From contig JACKQL020000004.1 of NCBI GenBank assembly GCA_018296165.2, positions 372,001-436,000 on the forward strand: DNA of 64,000 nucleotides, read 5' to 3'. The notes under the pieces were generated by a model. The model saw only the letters and a list, made by a program, of their open reading frames with translations. It was not told the DNA's origin and searched no databases. The DNA comes from Termitomyces sp. T153 (Eukaryota; Basidiomycota; Agaricomycetes; Agaricales; Lyophyllaceae). Both the position numbers and the translations under genes were made by a program. The first letter of the stretch is position 1; the number at the start of each line of letters is the position of its first letter. This document shows positions 55,178 to 64,000 of the stretch, one piece after another.

Positions 55178-55809
55178 AAGAGGGGGGTATGTCATAGAGT
55201 GCCCATTAATCTTCCTAGAAGCATGGTGGCTCAGCTAGCACCATTGCACTCCATAGTGGGTCATATGATCTGCAAGTGCAAGGTTGAGGTTTTGACTCTG
55301 GCTGAGTATGCCTGTGTGGAAAACACCTTAAACACTATGCAAGTTGTTTCAACACTGCCAGAAAGCCATCACTCTCACATGTCTGACTAGTGCAGGCCAA
55401 AAATGATCAACCAATCAGCACATGACTTGAGAAGGCAATATTATCACCACACATATGTCCAATCAGAAAAAGAGAGAGTTCTCTGGAGTGGCAGATTTGT
55501 AAAAGGTACCTCATAGACCAAGCAAGCTGTTGTACAGGTGGGTGGGAAGAATAGGGTCAATAGCATGGGATCAGTTGCCAAAGTACTGAGTGATCCATTG
55601 ATTGGGAATGGCATGGGGTTGATCCAGGTCAGGGCAGTTCAAAAGGACCAATCTGGCCTGGTGCCCTTGCTGGCCCAACTCATTGCCAAATTGATGGAAT
55701 CTTGCACAATCTAAAAAATACCATTCAGGCATGGGACAAGGTGTAGAGTCATGGGGCCTCAGCCAGTCAGCTCAGTATTGGAAGTGAAAGCAAAATGGGT
55801 TCATGCCTA
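55178..55809. other. Unassigned sequence between LTR-A3 and Copia-2
   Basis: A 63-codon frame at 55199-55390 (MPINLPRSMVAQLAPLHSIV) and AG-rich text follow; no domain is recognised. It is CpG-depleted like the surrounding transposons. Confidence 0.4.
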
Positions 55810-55814
55810 ATACC

Positions 55815-56122
55815 TGTTAAAAGGTAAAGCCTGTGGATACTTGATGTGCCTTCATTACTATGTCACATGCATTTGCTTACCAGTTGCTTCAAATAAGTTT
55901 TTCCATTAGATCACACCTCAGTTTGTTCACTCTGCAAGTATTGTACTGAGGTGTGTATATTATGACATTGATTACTGTACTTATTATTTACTGATATACC
56001 TAGTTTTCCTTCTTGGACTTAGGTATTCAATATATAGTTTATTCACTCTGCAAGTATCATACTGAGTTTTCCCTCTTGGACTTAGATCAAATCATCATCA
56101 TCCTCAAACTCTAACTCTGAAA
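55815..56122 (+). repeat. 5' LTR of Copia-2
   Basis: 308 bp, TGTTAAAAGGTAAAGCC...ACTCTGAAA, with an internal near-duplication (TTTTCCTTCTTGGACTTAG and TTTTCCCTCTTGGACTTAG). It ends in GAAA rather than a canonical CA in both copies, so the true 3' boundary could be a few bases off. Confidence 0.9.
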
Positions 56123-56135
56123 GGTTATGGGCCCC
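56123..56135 (+). other. Primer binding site of Copia-2 (half-tRNA initiator Met type)
   Basis: GGTTATGGGCCCC directly after the LTR matches the complement of the initiator tRNA-Met anticodon stem-loop, longer and more exact than in Copia-1. It implies priming by a cleaved 5' tRNA half, as known for Drosophila copia. Confidence 0.75.
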
Positions 56136-56265
56136 ATTGCCTAAACACTGAGTAAGAAAACTATGAACTCACAGGGACATATGCATCCCATCCTGCCATT
56201 TACTTCCAGATCAAGCCTTAATCTCCATGCAATCATCATTAACTCTGACATTGCCTTGACACATC

Positions 56266-56501
56266 ATGTCAAACTCAGAAACAACAATTACTTGCCCAAC
56301 CCTGACAGGTCCAGAGAACTTTCAGATCTGGAAAATTTGCATCACCACAAAGCTTCATCAAGAAAAGGTGTGGGACATTATCCAAACACTTCCCCCAACT
56401 CAAATTGCAACAACAACCTCTCCTGCTGCACCTCCTATTGTTCCAACCATGCTATCCACAACCCCAACAACCAACATTACTTCCACCACCATGATGCTAC
56501 A
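56266..56501 (+). pseudogene. Copia-2 gag, N-terminal part
   Basis: The frame begins MSNSETTITCPTLTGPENFQ and continues IWKICITTKLHQEKVWDIIQ, the DUF4219/UBN2-type start of Copia gag proteins. A Thr/Pro-rich linker follows and is cut at 56501 by the LTR-B insertion. It resumes at 58362 (DSWAVCNAKAAGIIIAYVSD). Confidence 0.88.
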
Positions 56502-57193
56502 TGTCATGACCCATTCCATTCCTCCCTTCCCTTCACCATTATCCAACCTCAGATTCTACACAATCCCTTTCTGGATCTCAGTCACACCCCCAGATCTTGG
56601 CCACAGTCCTGTTTCAGCCACATCCAGGTTTTAGCTACCTCTAGGACTGCTTTCCCTGTTCCAGATCATTCCCACAGGCACAGATCACTTCCACAGGTTC
56701 CAGATCACTTCTACCTGTCCCAGATCACTTCCACCTGTCCCAGATCACTTCCACCTATCCAAGATCACTTCCAGGATTTTTTCTCTTGTTCCAGATCACT
56801 TTCTCATGACTTAGATCACTTCCTGCTATGACTTAGATCACTTTCACCTGACTCAGATTACTTCCACCTGACTTAGATCACTTCCACTTGACTTAGATCA
56901 CTTCCACTTGTGTTAGATCACTCCCACCTGATTTAGATCACTGCCATCTTCTCCTTTTGGCAGTGTCCTACAACTATATAAGGTCCCTTAGTCTGTAGCT
57001 ACACCCCAGCCTTGACATTACCTGATATCTTGTTTGTGTTCTGTTGTTATCTGATCTTCTCTCCATTCATTACTTGCTCTCATTTCTTAGTTTCTTAGTT
57101 TCTTTCTCTATTTACATACTTGCTGTTGGCATCACCTTCCCAAGGTGGTTTTGGCTCCTGTAAGAGTGCCCCTCCAGGACTGTGATCCTGACA
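56502..57193 (+). repeat. LTR-B: LTR with a 20-bp tandem array
   Basis: It starts TGTCATGACCCATTCC and ends CTGTGATCCTGACA, 692 bp, with a TATA-like CTATATAAGG at about 56975. Between about 56660 and 56945 it carries some 12-14 degenerate units of about 20 bases (CAGATCACTTCCACCTGTCC). The ends resemble LTR-A (TGTCAYGACC...CTGACA), so the two families are related. It is followed three bases later by LTR-A4. The left flank is CTACA (56497-56501). Confidence 0.8.
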
Positions 57194-57196
57194 AGA

Positions 57197-58361
57197 TGTC
57201 ACAACCTGCTCCCTGGACCCCCACACATTGTTCCCAACCTGCCTGCCCCCCCAGAGCCTCCCCCAATGCCCCATTGGCCTTTCCAAACCATTGTCTACCC
57301 TCTGCACCCACTCTAGCTAACTCCAACACTTCTCTGGCAAACCCTGATGGCCCCCTAGCTAACTCCAATGTCTTTTCTGCAGCCACCAATGCTCCCTCTG
57401 GCTCTCCTGGACCTCTGGAACCATCCCCCAACATTCCTGACTGTCATTTGTCACCAGCCCATCAACCTGATTTCTCTAACCCACTCCAGAGTATCACAAC
57501 TACCTCAGAATGGCCCACATCCCCAACTGATCCCATCAAGATATCAATGCAGCCCACCCTCTGATCACAACTAACACCTGTCAACTCTGCCAAGCCCCAC
57601 TAAGCCCTGCTGCCACACCCACTGTCCCCTGGAGCACTCCAGTAGCCAGTATATAAGTCATAGAGTAGCTCCTTATACTCTAGTCTTGATATTACCTATT
57701 GCTTAATGTTGCCTATGGTCTGATTGTTTCTCTCTTGTGTTTCATGTCCCATGTTATGTTTCCTCTACTCTCAGTCTCCCAGTCTTGTTTTGTCTCCATT
57801 CTGTTATCATCCTCATTATCATTTCATATCCCCACCCAAACCTATCTTTGTTCTCATCTCAATCTCACCTCAACTCCATCTCATTCTGTTCAGCTCTGTC
57901 TTGTCTCATTTGATTTGTTTCCTTCATCATGCTCAAGTCCTTTTCAACCCATAATGCTTTTACAAACTCTGTGCTTATGATTACAAACCCCAAACATTCT
58001 TTAAACCAGCTCTGGATCTCGCTACTTGCTCAGCCCCAAACCCCATCAACTTCTGTCAATCCCTCATTAAGCTCCAGCTCTGCTTTCATCACTCACATGG
58101 CCTCCACTTCCTCCACACCTACAATACTCACTTAGGGACTTGTACCTGACACCCCACCAAGCCTGTCCCTTTCCCTGCCACTTGTCCTACACTCCTCCAG
58201 ACCACCCTAGACTTGCTTGGATCACTTCCCATCACTCATCCTTGCAAGCCCCCTGTGTTTAGAACTTCTCCAAGTGCCCAGTTATTAGTGCAGGGAATCA
58301 CATCCACCTAGTAAGGATTTACTCAGTGCAGCTGAGCCTCTATGGTCAGCAGAACCTGACA
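57197..58361 (+). repeat. LTR-A4: LTR without its own target duplication
   Basis: 1165 bp, TGTCACAACCTG...AGAACCTGACA, strongly CpG-depleted, with one 19-bp unit (CAGTCTCCCAGTCTTGT) and TATA CAGTATATAAG at 57646. The left flank CAAGA does not match the right flank CTACC. The right flank instead resembles CTACA, the left flank of LTR-B, so LTR-B and LTR-A4 together behave as one insertion of about 1.86 kb in Copia-2 gag. Confidence 0.88.
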
Positions 58362-59517
58362 CTACCATCCACCAATGTCACTGGGACTAGCCACCATGCA
58401 GACAGTTGGGCTGTTTGCAATGCAAAAGCTGCTGGTATCATCATTGCTTATGTATCTGATTGACTTGCCCTCCAGGTAGGGGAACTTGCACATGCAAAGG
58501 ACATGTTTGATAAGCTAGTCACAATACATGTCAACACAAATGTTGGTGTCAGCACTTTTTATACTTTTATTTCAATGTTAAACCTAAAATGAGATGGATT
58601 ACTCTCTACCCTGGGCAATCACATCTCTGTGCTATCAGTTGCCAACACCAAGCCTACTGCAATGAAGAAAGAAATTGATCATGAGTTCCTTGCATTCATC
58701 TTCCTACAGTCCCTACCTGAAGACAATATATGGGAGTTATTCAGGGCCACTGTACTTAATTTGCTTGCCCCCAGGATGTCACTCACCTTCTCTGCCCTAT
58801 TGAATTGGCTAACCTTCACAGCAATGGCTCAATAAGGTGCATCCTCCAAAGCTGCTCTAAAGGCCAATTCCTATGCAAAATCAAAATTCAAGAATAAATC
58901 AGACATGTGGGTGCCAGTTCCACAACTCCTCCATGCACAACACAGCCAATTTTAGAACATTGAAGAAGAAGGATGATAAGAAAGAAAAAGGGAGATTGTG
59001 GAAGAAGAAAAAGAGAGAAAAGGCAAACTGCACAAGCCACAACTCATTATTGGACCCCAATAGCTTGGACAATGAACCTAGTGGAGGAGTAGCAGGTTAC
59101 TCTACTACTAAGTCTGCCTATGTTTCTAAAGCATTAATGACATGGATTTTGGCTTATGTTGGAAATGTTAACCCTGCCTCCACATCTGGCACAATCATGG
59201 ACTCTGGTGCCTCCACCCACATGACATCACACAAAAATTGGTTCAAATGCAATTTGTTCAAAGAGCTGAATCCACCCCAAAAGATCCATTTTGGAAACAA
59301 TTCATTTGTGGAGGCTATGGGAACTGGAACTATAGCTCTTGAATGTGAAACAGACAGTTCTACTTCAGTAGAGCTAGAAAACACCCTCTACATGCCATCA
59401 TTCAACTTGACATTGATATCTATCCAAAAGCTTGATAAGGCTGGTTATTACACTGTCTTCAAGAAAGGGATGTGCAAAATCAAGACAATGAAGAGGCAAA
59501 AAAACAATACTCACTAG
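58362..59517 (+). pseudogene. Copia-2 gag C-terminus and protease
   Basis: gag resumes as DSWAVCNAKAAGIIIAYVSD and AKDMFDKLVTIHVNTNVGVS, then ANTKPTAMKKEIDHEFLAFI and FLQSLPEDNIWELFRATVLN. A His/Cys cluster, CQFHNSSMHNTANF (58921-58960), replaces the usual knuckle, followed by a Lys-rich block. The protease loop IMDSGASTHMTSHKNWF (59197-59247) keeps the catalytic D-S-G. The frame runs to a TAG at 59515. Stops lie between the gag blocks. Confidence 0.88.
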
Positions 59518-60667
59518 CACTCACAAGGACAATCTCTATCACTTGAACATTGCAGCAAAAGTCCACACCCACATTTCAGTGGACATAAACACCCTTCACC
59601 ACCAACTCACCTGAGCACCTAATACAGATGATCAGAGATGGTCACATCAAAAAAGTGGACATAGTAACTGAACAGGCCAAATTTTGTGAACTGTGCACCT
59701 CAGCCAAAGCCAAGAAACTACCTTTCAAGCACAAAGGGCACTCAGCATTACAACCACTTGAGATCATCTACTCTGACATCAGAGGACCCATTATGCCTGC
59801 TGACTGACATGGAAATCAATACTGGATTATGTTCATTGATGGCTACAGGTGTTTTTCTTGGATCTATTTCATGAAATGCAAAAACAAGGCCATTCAGAAG
59901 TTCTGTGAATTCAAAAAGGACATACAAACATTCTTTGGAGTTGAGGTTGGCACTTCAAGCCTCTCCAAACATTTTAGAAACTTTTTCCAGTTTGACAATG
60001 GCAGGGAATATGTAGCAAAAGAGTTTTGAAAAGAACTGGACAATACTGGGATTGTACACTTAACTACAGCAGCAAACACACCAGTGCAGAATGGATTGGC
60101 CAAACATATGAACCAATCACTGGTGAATATAGCAATAGCCATATTGATAGGGTCCAGACTCTCCAAGACCTTTTGGTCAGATGCAATGCAAATGGCCACC
60201 ACAGTAATTGGCAGAACACCAGCTGTTGGACTGAGAAGAGATGTCCCCTACACTAAACATTTATGGCTTAGATCATTGGGTCAATCTACTATGCCCTCAT
60301 ACTCAAGGACCAATGCTCTGGGAAGTTCAGTGAAAGATCCAGGAAGTCTATCTTCATTGGTTACATGGAGGGAAAGAAGGCTTATCAGCTCCTCAATGTC
60401 AGCACTAGAAAGGAATTCCATAGTTGTCACATGTATTTTAACAAAGATGCAGATCCTCTGCTAGTCTTCCCTGAAAACAAAGAAAATACCACTGAGAAGT
60501 GGGAGCCCAATTTCCTTCATCCAACTTCCAAAGGAAACAATGACAATGATGAGTTTTATGACTCCAATATCAGTCCACCTGACAAAGAGCCTAGAATTTC
60601 CATGGAAGATCCTTTGCCTCCAACTTCAAAGCTCCCATTGACAAATCCTTCAAAGGATCCCACTGAC
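59518..60667 (+). pseudogene. Copia-2 integrase, catalytic Glu changed to Lys
   Basis: The zinc-binding end FCELCTSAKAKKLPFKHKGH leads to the core: LEIIYSDIRGPIMPA with the first Asp (59759-59800), FFQFDNGREYVAKEF with the second (59987-60028), and TPVQNGLAKHMNQSLVNIAI where the catalytic Glu is Lys (AAA at 60102-60104 after GCC, a CpG to CpA change). The frame is interrupted by TGA near 59803 and 60027. The tail reads TRKEFHSCHMYFNKDADPLL to 60470, then a Pro/Asp-rich linker cut by LTR-C2. Confidence 0.9.
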
Positions 60668-61108
60668 TGTCAGGGGACATCCCACTTGTTTCCCCTCCTC
60701 CTTCTCCAGTTCTTGTCAGATTTGCTCTGTTATAGTTTTCCTTTGTTCTCCTTCCTTTTCCCTATCTATTGGTCCTAGTTTCAGCCCTCAGGCTGCACCA
60801 GTTCTCTGTCCATAATTCAGACAAGTGTGGCCCCTTTGACACTGCCACTGGCTTATGTAACTGCTGACCAATTGCTGACACATCACTTGTGTCTTTTTTC
60901 TCTGTCATACTGTACAGTTGTTTCTCATGCTTCTGAAGCCTCTGAAGTGTCACACCTGGCCTAGGGAATCCCCAGACTTGTTCTCTTTGGATTTCCCTTT
61001 GCCAGGTGAGTAGTTATCTCAGTAGACACTGTACAGTACTGAATAGACTTTGGATTTCCCTTTGCCAGCTGTGTGATTGAGCCACAGCCTCCAGAGGTCA
61101 CCCTTACA
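60668..61108 (+). repeat. LTR-C2: solo LTR in Copia-2
   Basis: 441 bp, TGTCAGGGGACATCCC...GAGGTCACCCTTACA, flanked by CTGAC at 60663-60667 and 61109-61113. Removing it restores the reading PTDIPSTDSPKPVTGEK. It contains two copies of CTTTGGATTTCCCTTTGCCA about 90 bp apart (60985 and 61048). It is the plus-strand relative of LTR-C1 and shares its ends with the Gypsy-2 LTRs. Confidence 0.92.
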
Positions 61109-61113
61109 CTGAC

Positions 61114-63060
61114 ATCCCCTCAACAGATAGCCCCAAACCTGTCACTGGAGAAAAGAGAAAGCATGTGCCACAAGTGCCCTCTAGTAATGCAGGTTTAGTG
61201 GGAGCACCATTGAGGGAGAAGAGTATGCACATATGAAAGACCACCACAAAAAATGCTGATTACCAAAGAGCAGTCAATCTGGAGGAATGCCAAAGGGAGG
61301 AGTCAAGAGTGGAGAAGCACACATGCATGGAAGGGAATCTTGAAAGTCCTCAGGACAGTGCCATGCACCAAACTTTGCTGGACATACAAGCTTGCACAAA
61401 TGATCCACAGATGAGCAATGCAAGCAAAGCATACAGCAAACCAGAGCCTGAGTCAGAGGAAGACATCTACTTTGCTGGGATATCCCAGAGTGCATTGCCA
61501 AGTAACACTGTGCCATGCAATGCCACTGAGGCCTTCTCAGGCCTAAACAAGGAAAGATGGACCACTGCACTGCAAGAGGAACTACAGAGCTTAATTGACA
61601 ACAGCATATTCAAAATTGTACCTGTGCCAAAGAGAGTGAAACCCATCACATCAAAATTTGTCTTCCATATAAAATATGATGAAAGTGGTAACATTGAGTG
61701 TTACAAAGTTTGCATAGTCACCTGCAGTTTCACTCAGAAGGAAGGAATCAATTACAAAGAGGTTTGGGCACCTGTAGCAAATCTGGAATCCATTTGGATC
61801 ATCCTCACACTAGTGAACTTGACCAAATGGATGTGGCCACTGCCTACTTGAATAGTGAGTTAGAGGAAGAACTATACATGACACCTCCAGAAGGTGTTCT
61901 CATACCCAAAGGATGCTGTTGGAAGCTCAAACAATTGCTCTATGGACTCAAGCAAGCAGGGAGAACCTGGAACTTGACATTGGATAAAATACTCCATGCC
62001 CCTGGTTTCATGTGTCTGAATGCAGAGACCTGCCTTTATGTTTATAGAGAAGAAAAAAAGATATGCTTCCTCATGGTCTACATCAATGACTTTATCCTTG
62101 CAGCAAACTCATGCCTCTTCATAAACTCATCAAAAAGAAGCTGTCCAAAGCCTTTAAGATGCAAGATTTAGGAGCAGTGACATACATACTGGAAATCAAA
62201 ATCAGACAAGATTGCCCAAACTGCACAATTTACATCTCACAAGAACAATACATAAAATCTGTGATTTAATGCTGTGGCATGGAGGGCTCAAAGCCCACCT
62301 GGACTCCTATGGCTTCAAGTTTGAAACTCACCATCAATGATCCCCAAGACAATGCCACAGTTTTTAAAACTAAAAGTGAAGGCAAACAAGTGTCCTACTC
62401 CAGCATTGTTGGATCCTTAATGTATGCAATGATGGGTATGCAACCAGACATAGCCTATGTGGTCAGAGTGCTTGGCTGTTTCAACTCAAACCCAAAGTGA
62501 TACCATTGGATTGTGGCCACAAGAGTCCTGCAGTACCTCAACACAAGCAGCAAAATGAAATTGAAATCTGACAGGAACAACATCAGCATGGATATGTCAT
62601 TTCACAGTTATTCTGATGCAGATTGGTCTGAGGACCCTGATACTTCAAAATCCACCTCTGGATATATTTTCATTTCTGTCTGAGGAGCCATTGGTTGGAC
62701 AAGCAAACATCAAACAGTGGTATCACTGTCATCCATGGAGTCTGAGTATATAGGATTGTGCTATGCCAGGCAACACCTAGCATGGCTGCAAAATTTCTTC
62801 AAAGATATTGGACATCCACAATGTGATCCATCTGAACTCCTGTATGACAATCAAGCTGCTATCATCCTTACAAAAGAAGCCCAATATTGCTCTTGAACAA
62901 AATATATCCAACAAAAATACCATTACCTCCAAGATGACCTTGTGTCAAAGGGACAGGCCATTGTTTGTTACATGCCAATGGAAGACATGGTAGTCAATAT
63001 ATTCACAAAAGCATTGGGATGCAAAAAACACTAGAAATCTACAAAGGCAATGGGATTGTA
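61114..63060 (+). pseudogene. Copia-2 reverse transcriptase and RNase H
   Basis: RT starts near WTTALQEELQSLIDNSIFKI and GINYKEVWAPVANLESIWII (61550-61820). After a frame change it reads LDQMDVATAYLNSELEEELY with the first Asp, LKQLLYGLKQAGRTWNLTLD and FLMVYINDFILAA, where the YVDD box is YIND (AAT, 62085-62087, after ATC: CpG to CpA). RNase H follows at 62580-63010: YSDADWSEDPDTSKSTSGYI, VVSLSSMESEYIGLCYARQH, LYDNQAAIILTKEA and MEDMVVNIFTKAL. Frame breaks and stops are scattered. Confidence 0.9.
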
Positions 63061-63078
63061 ACTCCACACAAGTGGGAG

Positions 63079-63386
63079 TGTTAAAGGGTAAAGCCCATGG
63101 ATACTCAACACACCTTCATTACCATGTCACATGTGTTTGCTTACCAGTTGCTTCAAGTAAGTTTTTTGATTAAATCACACCTCAGTTCATTCACTCTGTG
63201 AGTATCATACTGAGGTGTGCATATTATGACATTGATTACTGTACTTGTTATTTACTGATATACCTAGTTTTCCTTCTTGGACTTAGGTATTTAATATATA
63301 GTTCGTTCACTGTGCAAGTATTGTACTGAGTTTTCCTTCTTGGACTTAGATCAAATCATTGTCCCCCTCCAACTCTAACTCTGAAA
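63079..63386 (+). repeat. 3' LTR of Copia-2
   Basis: 308 bp, TGTTAAAGGGTAAAGCCC...ACTCTGAAA. It matches the 5' LTR with scattered differences, including TTCG here against TTTA there (about 63304 versus 56032). Confidence 0.9.
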
Positions 63387-63735
63387 ACACCAGCTAACCA
63401 CTGGCAAGCATTGCTGAAAGTAAAAGAAGTTTAGAAATTGGGATGGCATGTTAGCAGCAGATAGGATGGGACTTAGTGTGGGAAGTAGTATGAACTCTGA
63501 CAAAGTCAAATTGTAGTAAAAAGTGGCTACAAGGCATAACTAGCATCAGCTGAAAAAGGGATCTGGCTGGAGAACTAATTGGAGTGTCCATAATTACCAC
63601 CCCTTTACATACTGCAAGACTTAGGACACTGTTGATCATGATGTAATTTGCATAAAGATAGGACTCTAAACAAATAAAAACTGACTCCTCCTCCTCCATT
63701 AATCTTCTTTAGTTGTACAAATATTGGTTAATTAT
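63387..63735. other. Unassigned CpG-poor flank
   Basis: Sequence after the Copia-2 3' LTR, contiguous before insertion with that ending at 55814. No domain or repeat is recognised. Confidence 0.4.
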
Positions 63736-63737
63736 AT

Positions 63738-63741
63738 ATTC

Positions 63742-63816
<75 letters not shown>
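63738..63816 (+). repeat. (ATT)n microsatellite, about 26 units
   Basis: An uninterrupted run of ATT triplets of roughly 78 bases. It adjoins the right inverted-repeat arm; the left arm carries a shorter interrupted AAT/ATA run at the matching place. Confidence 0.97.
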
Positions 63817-63817
<1 letters not shown>

Positions 63818-63990
63818 CAGTAGCATCACCTGACACTGTCTCTAAATACAATTACTGTAATTACATAAGGCAGTGACTTACTTCATACTTCATAGACAAA
63901 ATCAACAACTAGTTTTGACTTACAGAGTGTAAACCATAAGCTGTGTGGAAGTATTACATGTTTTGAAGTCTCCTTTCTTGGCAAAGAAAT
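63817..63990 (-). repeat. Right arm of the inverted repeat
   Basis: It contains GTAGCATCACCTGACACTGT, CTTACTTCATACTTCATAGA and TTACAGAGTGTAAACCATAA, the reverse complement of the arm at 53440-53640 with scattered changes. It runs to near the window end and may continue beyond it. Confidence 0.75.
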
Positions 63991-64000
63991 GTCAACTTGC

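Larger units (their letters stand above)
55815..63386 (+). mobile_element. Copia-2: complete but decayed Copia element
   Basis: LTRs of 308 bp at 55815-56122 and 63079-63386. Flanks ATACC (55810-55814) and ACACC (63387-63391) form a target duplication with one C/T difference. The primer site GGTTATGGGCCCC follows the 5' LTR and a polypurine tract AAGTGGGAG precedes the 3' LTR. Domain order gag, protease, integrase, RT, RNase H. It contains a compound LTR-B/LTR-A4 insertion and solo LTR-C2. It is CpG-depleted with many stops, so older than Copia-1. Confidence 0.93.

Noticed and set aside
57197..58361. LTR-A4 as an independent insertion with target duplication CAAGA
   Set aside because: CAAGA is not found after its right end; the flanks fit a compound insertion with LTR-B instead.

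Overview
The window looks like a repeat-packed piece of a filamentous basidiomycete (Agaricomycotina) genome. The reasons are nested Gypsy and Copia LTR retrotransposons, DIRS-type (tyrosine recombinase) and Tc1/mariner remnants, a short 56-base GT-AG intron, and one recognisable host gene of a fungal glycogen-targeting family. CG dinucleotides are almost absent from the old transposon blocks (none in the first 1,181 bases) but common between about 20.16 and 33.1 kb. A transposon-rich, ectomycorrhizal-type agaric is plausible, but the species cannot be read from the sequence.

Layout. (1) 1-12.35 kb: Gypsy-1 (+) is cut at 4684 by the 5' LTR of Gypsy-2a (+). Gypsy-2a breaks off inside its RT at about 7714 and continues as a DIRS-type RT/RNase H fragment. 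An internally deleted Gypsy-5 (gag only) with a 59-bp tandem array follows, then the first piece of a tyrosine recombinase. (2) 12353-19678: Copia-1, complete with two 299-bp LTRs and a 5-bp target duplication (AGGCC), inserted in that recombinase. Its pol carries a solo LTR (LTR-A0). The recombinase resumes at 19684. (3) 20.1-33.1 kb: CG-normal, gene-poor host DNA with one confident gene on the minus strand (24300-26932), a protein phosphatase 1 regulatory subunit with a CBM21 domain, and a diverged repeat cluster at 30.0-31.15 kb. (4) 33.7-41.05 kb: Gypsy-3 remnant (+), a decayed unidentified gene 'U' (+) split by a solo LTR, and a one-ended Tc1/mariner element. (5) 41.05-53.3 kb: minus-strand Gypsy-4, interrupted by complete Gypsy-2b (42653-47947, duplication CTTAT) and by two solo LTR-A copies. 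(6) 53.4-55.8 kb: an inverted-repeat arm, a second copy of the end of gene U, and another LTR-A. (7) 55815-63386: Copia-2 (+), carrying a compound LTR-B/LTR-A insertion and a solo LTR-C. (8) 63.4-64 kb: an ATT microsatellite and the other inverted-repeat arm.

Most junctions can be ordered in time because removing an insertion plus one copy of its 5-bp duplication restores a continuous reading frame. This works for Copia-1 in the recombinase, LTR-A0 in Copia-1, Gypsy-2b, LTR-A1 and LTR-A2 in Gypsy-4, LTR-C1 in gene U and LTR-C2 in Copia-2.

The strongest general signal is CpG-directed decay. All eight differences between the Copia-1 LTRs are CG to TG/CA changes and all lie in the 5' LTR. All five nonsense codons of Copia-1 are TGA where CGA is expected. 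Catalytic residues of proteases, reverse transcriptases and an integrase were lost at codon-junction CpGs in several unrelated elements. I found no defence island, CRISPR array, rRNA or convincing tRNA.
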